A stretch of DNA of 8,801 nucleotides from an uncultured Thermomicrobiales bacterium (GTDB lineage Bacteria > Chloroflexota > Chloroflexia > Thermomicrobiales > UBA6265). This document shows, piece by piece, positions 6,066-8,801 of the stretch. The translations under genes were made by a program, and so were the position numbers. Position 1 is the stretch's first letter. Each line of letters starts with the position of its first letter. Location of the stretch: positions 1 to 8,801 of the forward strand of contig CADCWH010000159.1 of assembly GCA_902806395.1 (NCBI GenBank), read 5' to 3'. The notes below the pieces were generated by a model. That model searched no databases, was not told the DNA's origin, and saw only the letters and a list, made by a program, of their open reading frames with translations.

Positions 6066-7046
6066 CTACGCAGCCCCGTACCCATTTGGGTGTTCCTGGT
6101 GCCAGGCCCAAGCATCGGTGACCATTCGCTCCATCGTCGAGCGCGCCGGGTCCCACCCGAGTTCGGTCCGGGCACGGGTGCTGTCGGCGACAAGCATCGG
6201 CGGGTCACCCGCCCTGCGGCCCGTCTCGATCACCGGCAGGGTCCGATCCGTCACGCCCTCGACCGCCCGGACGACGTGGCGGACACTGAATCCTTCCCGG
6301 GTGCCGAGGTTGAATGCCCCCAGTGGGCGGTCTAGGTGCGGCAGGGCGAGCAGGTGGGCGTCGACCAAGTCCATCACGTGGACGTAGTCCCGGATCGCTG
6401 TCCCGTCGGGAGTCGGGTAGTCGGTGCCGAAGACCCGGAGGGCGTCGCGTTGCCCGAGCAGGGTCTGGAGGGCGACGGGGATTAGATGTGTCTCGGGGCT
6501 ATGGTCCTCACCGCGCGTCGGCGTCGCCCCGGCCACATTGAAGTAGCGGAAGCAGCAATAGGACAGGCCCCAGGCATCGGCGTGCCAGGGCAGCATCTGC
6601 TCGACCATGAGTTTGGAGCGGCCGTAGGGGTTGATCGGCAGCGTTGGGGCGTCCTCGCGGACGGGGACGGTCGCCGGCTCACCATAGACGGCGGCCGTGG
6701 ACGAGAAGACGAGGCGGCCGCACCCGGCCGCCTCCATCGCCGCGAGCAAGTTATGCCCGCCTACGACGTTGGCCCCGAAGTAGTCCAGCGGTCGCTCGAC
6801 CGACTCGCCGACGAGCGTGGCCGCCGCAAAGTGCATGACCACGTCGGGTCTAACTTCGGCAAGGGTGGAGCGGACGGCCTCGGCATCCCGGAGATCCACG
6901 GCGTGGACCGGTACGTCTGGGACGACGGCTTCGCGGTGGCCCCGCCAGAGACTGTCGAGGACGACGGGCTCGTGTCCGGCGGCGGCGGCCATCTCTACCG
7001 CCACGCTGCCGATGTAGCCTGCCCCACCGGTGATCAGGATCCGCAT
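6066..7046 (-). CDS. galE: UDP-glucose 4-epimerase (NAD-dependent SDR family)
   Basis: Extended short-chain dehydrogenase that interconverts UDP-glucose and UDP-galactose, feeding surface glycan synthesis or galactose use. The product is 326 residues, close to the usual 330-340. The N-terminal Rossmann motif is [10 protein letters not shown] (5-14). Catalytic region: [11 protein letters not shown] (114-124, Thr117 in place of the Ser of E. coli GalE, a common variant) and YGRSK (Tyr141, Lys145). Substrate-binding side: RYFNVAGA (167-174), [15 protein letters not shown] (217-231) and FNLGT (245-249). The ATG at 7046 is chosen over one at 7133 because the dinucleotide fold begins at once and AAGGGG precedes it. 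Relatives acting on UDP-arabinose or UDP-GlcNAc cannot be excluded from sequence alone. It lies opposite to its neighbours and shares a 155-base divergent region with glyA. Confidence 0.9.
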   Translation of the reverse strand: MRILITGGAGYIGSVAVEMAAAAGHEPVVLDSLWRGHREAVVPDVPVHAVDLRDAEAVRSTLAEVRPDVVMHFAAATLVGESVERPLDYFGANVVGGHNLLAAMEAAGCGRLVFSSTAAVYGEPATVPVREDAPTLPINPYGRSKLMVEQMLPWHADAWGLSYCCFRYFNVAGATPTRGEDHSPETHLIPVALQTLLGQRDALRVFGTDYPTPDGTAIRDYVHVMDLVDAHLLALPHLDRPLGAFNLGTREGFSVRHVVRAVEGVTDRTLPVIETGRRAGDPPMLVADSTRARTELGWDPARSTMERMVTDAWAWHQEHPNGYGAA

Positions 7047-7051
7047 CCTCG

Positions 7052-7057
7052 CCCCTT
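7052..7057 (-). promoter_or_regulatory. Ribosome binding site of galE
   Basis: Read on the - strand it is AAGGGG, five bases before the ATG at 7046. It rules in favour of that start over the 29-residue longer reading from 7133. Confidence 0.6.
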
Positions 7058-7107
7058 GTCGCTCTACCCTCTCGACGGCTCCCGCGTACCGGGTCCGGTG
7101 GGGCCGA

Positions 7108-7116
7108 TGGTACACT
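7108..7116 (+). promoter_or_regulatory. Candidate extended -10 promoter of glyA
   Basis: TGGTACACT matches the extended -10 form (TGn plus TACACT) and closely resembles the candidate before der. No -35 is seen. The start would fall near 7123, giving a leader of about 79 bases with no clear fold. On the opposite strand the same bases read TAGTGTACC, so a galE promoter might overlap here, but no convincing - strand -10/-35 pair is visible. Confidence 0.4.
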
Positions 7117-7185
7117 AGGGGCACGTTCATCATCCCAATCCCGCCCCGTCTGCACCGTCCCGACCGAGCCGTCCGACCGCCAGTC

Positions 7186-7193
7186 GAGGGGGA
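7186..7193 (+). promoter_or_regulatory. Ribosome binding site of glyA
   Basis: GAGGGGGA lies 8 bases before ATG 7202. It favours this ATG over the one at 7211 (residue 4). Confidence 0.6.
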
Positions 7194-7201
7194 ACCCGCC
7201 C

Positions 7202-8464
7202 ATGCTCACGATGCCGTCGCTGGGTCAACTCGACCCCGAAGTCGCTGGTGCCATCGACCGGGAACGCCACCGCCAGCGAGACAACATCGAATTGATCGCC
7301 TCGGAGAATTACGTCAGCGACGCTGTCCTGATGGCGGTCGGCAGCATGCTGACGAACAAGTACGCCGAGGGGTACATCGGAAAGCGGTACTACGGCGGCT
7401 GCGAGTACGTCGATGAAGTCGAGGCGCTGGCCATCGAGCGGGCGAAGACCCTCTTCGGGGCCGAGCACGCCAATGTCCAGCCGCATTCGGGCGCGAGTGC
7501 GAATCTTGCTGCCTACCTGGCCCTGATCGATCCCGGTGACACCATCTTGGGCCTCTCGTTGAAAGAGGGTGGGCACCTCACCCATGGGTACGACGTCAAC
7601 TTCTCCGGTCGACTCTTCAAGGCCCAGCACTATCTGCTCGATCCGGCCACTGGGCTGATCGACTACGATGCCCTTCTGGTGACCGCCAAGGAGGTCCGGC
7701 CGAGGGCGATCATCGCCGGGGCGAGTGCCTACAGTCGCCATATCGACTTCGCCCGATTCCGGGCCGTGGCCGACGAGGTCGGGGCATTCCTCTTCGCGGA
7801 TGTCGCCCACCCGGCGGGTCTGATCGCCGCCGGACTTCACCCGTCTCCGATCCCCCACGCCCACGTCACGATGACGACCACCCACAAGACGCTGCGCGGG
7901 CCCAGGGGAGGGATGATCCTCTGCGGTGAGGAGTTCGCCAAGGCGATCGACAAGACCGTCTTCCCTGGTCTCCAGGGCGGCCCGCTGATGCACGTCATCG
8001 CCGGCAAGGCCGTCGCGTTCGGTGAGGCCCTCGGTGACGACTTCCGGGATTACGGCCAGCGGACGATCGACAATGCCCGGGCGATGGCGGCGCGAATGGC
8101 GTCGCACGGATTCCCGATCATCTCCGGCGGGACCGACACTCACCTGATGCTGGTCGATATCACCAGCGCGGACATCAGCGGCCGGAAGGCCGAACAGGTG
8201 TTGGACCGGGCCGGGATCTCGTGCAATCGAAATACCATCCCCGGAGATACCCGGTCACCAATGCAGACCAGTGGCATCCGGCTCGGAACCCCTGCGGTCA
8301 CGACCCGCGGCTTTGGTGTGGCCGACGTCGAACGGGTCGCTGACCTGATCGCCGAAGTCCTCCGCAGCGGTGGGGACGAGACGATCGTCGCCAGGGTCCG
8401 AGATGAGGTTCGAGACATGACGCGAACCTTCCCCGTGCCTGGGTTTGACCTCACGGAGGACTGA
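7202..8464 (+). CDS. glyA: Serine hydroxymethyltransferase
   Basis: PLP enzyme that converts serine and tetrahydrofolate to glycine and 5,10-methylene-tetrahydrofolate, the main source of one-carbon units. The product is 420 residues, normal. Seen: [11 protein letters not shown] (29-39), [16 protein letters not shown] (51-66), [15 protein letters not shown] (91-105), the PLP-side Asp and His in [12 protein letters not shown] (198-209), the Schiff-base lysine in [13 protein letters not shown] (225-237, Lys229), FPGLQGGP (254-261) and [14 protein letters not shown] (357-370). The start has a strong ribosome site and its own candidate promoter. It supplies glycine and folate units used by the purF and gcv genes earlier in the window, though galE, der and plsY lie between. 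Threonine-aldolase side activity is common in the family. The next gene follows after 36 bases. Confidence 0.97.
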   Translation: MLTMPSLGQLDPEVAGAIDRERHRQRDNIELIASENYVSDAVLMAVGSMLTNKYAEGYIGKRYYGGCEYVDEVEALAIERAKTLFGAEHANVQPHSGASANLAAYLALIDPGDTILGLSLKEGGHLTHGYDVNFSGRLFKAQHYLLDPATGLIDYDALLVTAKEVRPRAIIAGASAYSRHIDFARFRAVADEVGAFLFADVAHPAGLIAAGLHPSPIPHAHVTMTTTHKTLRGPRGGMILCGEEFAKAIDKTVFPGLQGGPLMHVIAGKAVAFGEALGDDFRDYGQRTIDNARAMAARMASHGFPIISGGTDTHLMLVDITSADISGRKAEQVLDRAGISCNRNTIPGDTRSPMQTSGIRLGTPAVTTRGFGVADVERVADLIAEVLRSGGDETIVARVRDEVRDMTRTFPVPGFDLTED

Positions 8465-8480
8465 CGGCCCCGGTGCCGTC
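8463..8480 (+). other. Hairpin overlapping the glyA stop
   Basis: GACGGC (8463-8468), loop CCCGGT, GCCGTC (8475-8480): six perfect pairs that include the last two bases of the TGA. No T-run follows, and the next gene is same-strand 20 bases on. It may slow decay or modulate read-through rather than terminate. Confidence 0.35.
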
Positions 8481-8500
8481 CCCGATGAAGACGTGTACCG

Positions 8501-8801
8501 ATGCTGGATAACCGGCTCCTCGTCGCCGCGATTACCTTTGGGGTCGCGGCCGCGCTCTCGTGGCTCTTCGTCGGGAAGACCATCCCGCTCTCACACCGGT
8601 GGGGCATCGTAGATTTGCCTGGGCCGCGTCGCGCCCACGCCGTCCCTATGGCCCGCGCGGGCGGCGTCCCCCTGTTCCTGTCATTCGCGGTTGCGGTCGC
8701 GGTGACGTTTTCATTGGGGGTCGATCGCCTCAGCCTAGAGACAGAGCGGCTGCTGATCCTCCTCGTTGCCTCCGGTTTCCTTTGCCTCGTGATGGTCTAT
8801 G
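8501..8801 (+). CDS. WecA/TagO-like undecaprenyl-phosphate sugar-1-phosphate transferase, 5' part
   Basis: The first 100 codons of a polytopic membrane protein of glycosyltransferase family 4 (MraY/WecA/TagO). These enzymes move a sugar-1-phosphate, often GlcNAc-1-phosphate, to undecaprenyl phosphate to start surface polymers. The signature is GIVDLPGPRRAHAVPMARAG (35-54) followed by GVPLF, which matches the WecA/TagO branch better than MraY. Hydrophobic stretches lie at about 5-25, 54-73 and 84-100. The ATG at 8501 is the first possible start, because an in-frame TGA lies at 8486-8488; a weak GAAGA at 8487-8491 precedes it. The reading runs out of the window before the conserved DD motif can be seen. 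Together with galE it suggests cell-surface glycan synthesis nearby. The exact substrate is unknown. Confidence 0.85.
   Translation, partial: MLDNRLLVAAITFGVAAALSWLFVGKTIPLSHRWGIVDLPGPRRAHAVPMARAGGVPLFLSFAVAVAVTFSLGVDRLSLETERLLILLVASGFLCLVMVY

Noticed and set aside
7047..7133. 29-residue N-terminal extension of GalE from ATG 7133
   Set aside because: The dinucleotide fold starts at 7046, and a clear AAGGGG precedes that ATG; the extension has no homology pattern.
7123..7201. Riboswitch or structured leader before glyA
   Set aside because: C-rich and without convincing stems; nothing resembles a SAM, THF or glycine aptamer.
7130..8143. - strand open frame (337 codons) opposite glyA
   Set aside because: Antisense shadow; the + strand carries an intact GlyA with all catalytic motifs.

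Overview
The window is ordinary-looking chromosomal DNA from a GC-rich bacterium. Most of it is occupied by housekeeping genes with strong G/C third-position bias. I infer a member of the Chloroflexota, possibly near the Thermomicrobia. The grounds are a two-subunit type glycine decarboxylase (separate GcvPA), a Bacillus-type iron-sulfur PurF, GTG starts, and the general look of the Der, PlsY and GlyA proteins. This placement rests on impression only and needs a phylogeny.

Layout. On the + strand: the 3' part of purF (1-738), gcvT (793-1962), gcvH (2077-2466), gcvPA (2556-3896), a 168-base non-coding gap rich in inverted repeats (3897-4064), der (4065-5402) and plsY (5404-6021). A short convergent junction (6022-6065) follows, then galE on the - strand (6066-7046). 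A 155-base divergent control region (7047-7201) leads to glyA (7202-8464) and the start of a WecA/TagO-like phosphosugar transferase (8501 to beyond the window end). No stretch over 300 bases lacks a gene. I saw no tRNA, rRNA, CRISPR array, insertion sequence or prophage gene.

How the genes fit together. PurF makes 5-phosphoribosylamine, and the next purine steps consume glycine and formyl-folate. GcvT, GcvH and GcvPA belong to the glycine cleavage system, which turns glycine into CO2, ammonia and methylene-tetrahydrofolate. GlyA interconverts serine and glycine on the same folate pool. So five of the nine genes form a purine, glycine and one-carbon group. It is interleaved with a ribosome-assembly GTPase (der), a phospholipid acyltransferase (plsY) and two cell-surface sugar genes (galE, wecA/tagO-like). 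The catalytic partner subunit gcvPB is absent from the place where it would be expected, after gcvPA.

Most unusual part. The gcvPA-der gap holds two mutually exclusive hairpins, an 11-bp perfect outer stem enclosing a bulged inner hairpin, a candidate extended -10 promoter, and then three more perfect inverted repeats before the der start. It is the best candidate here for an undescribed RNA or regulatory element. No clearly new multi-gene system is visible.
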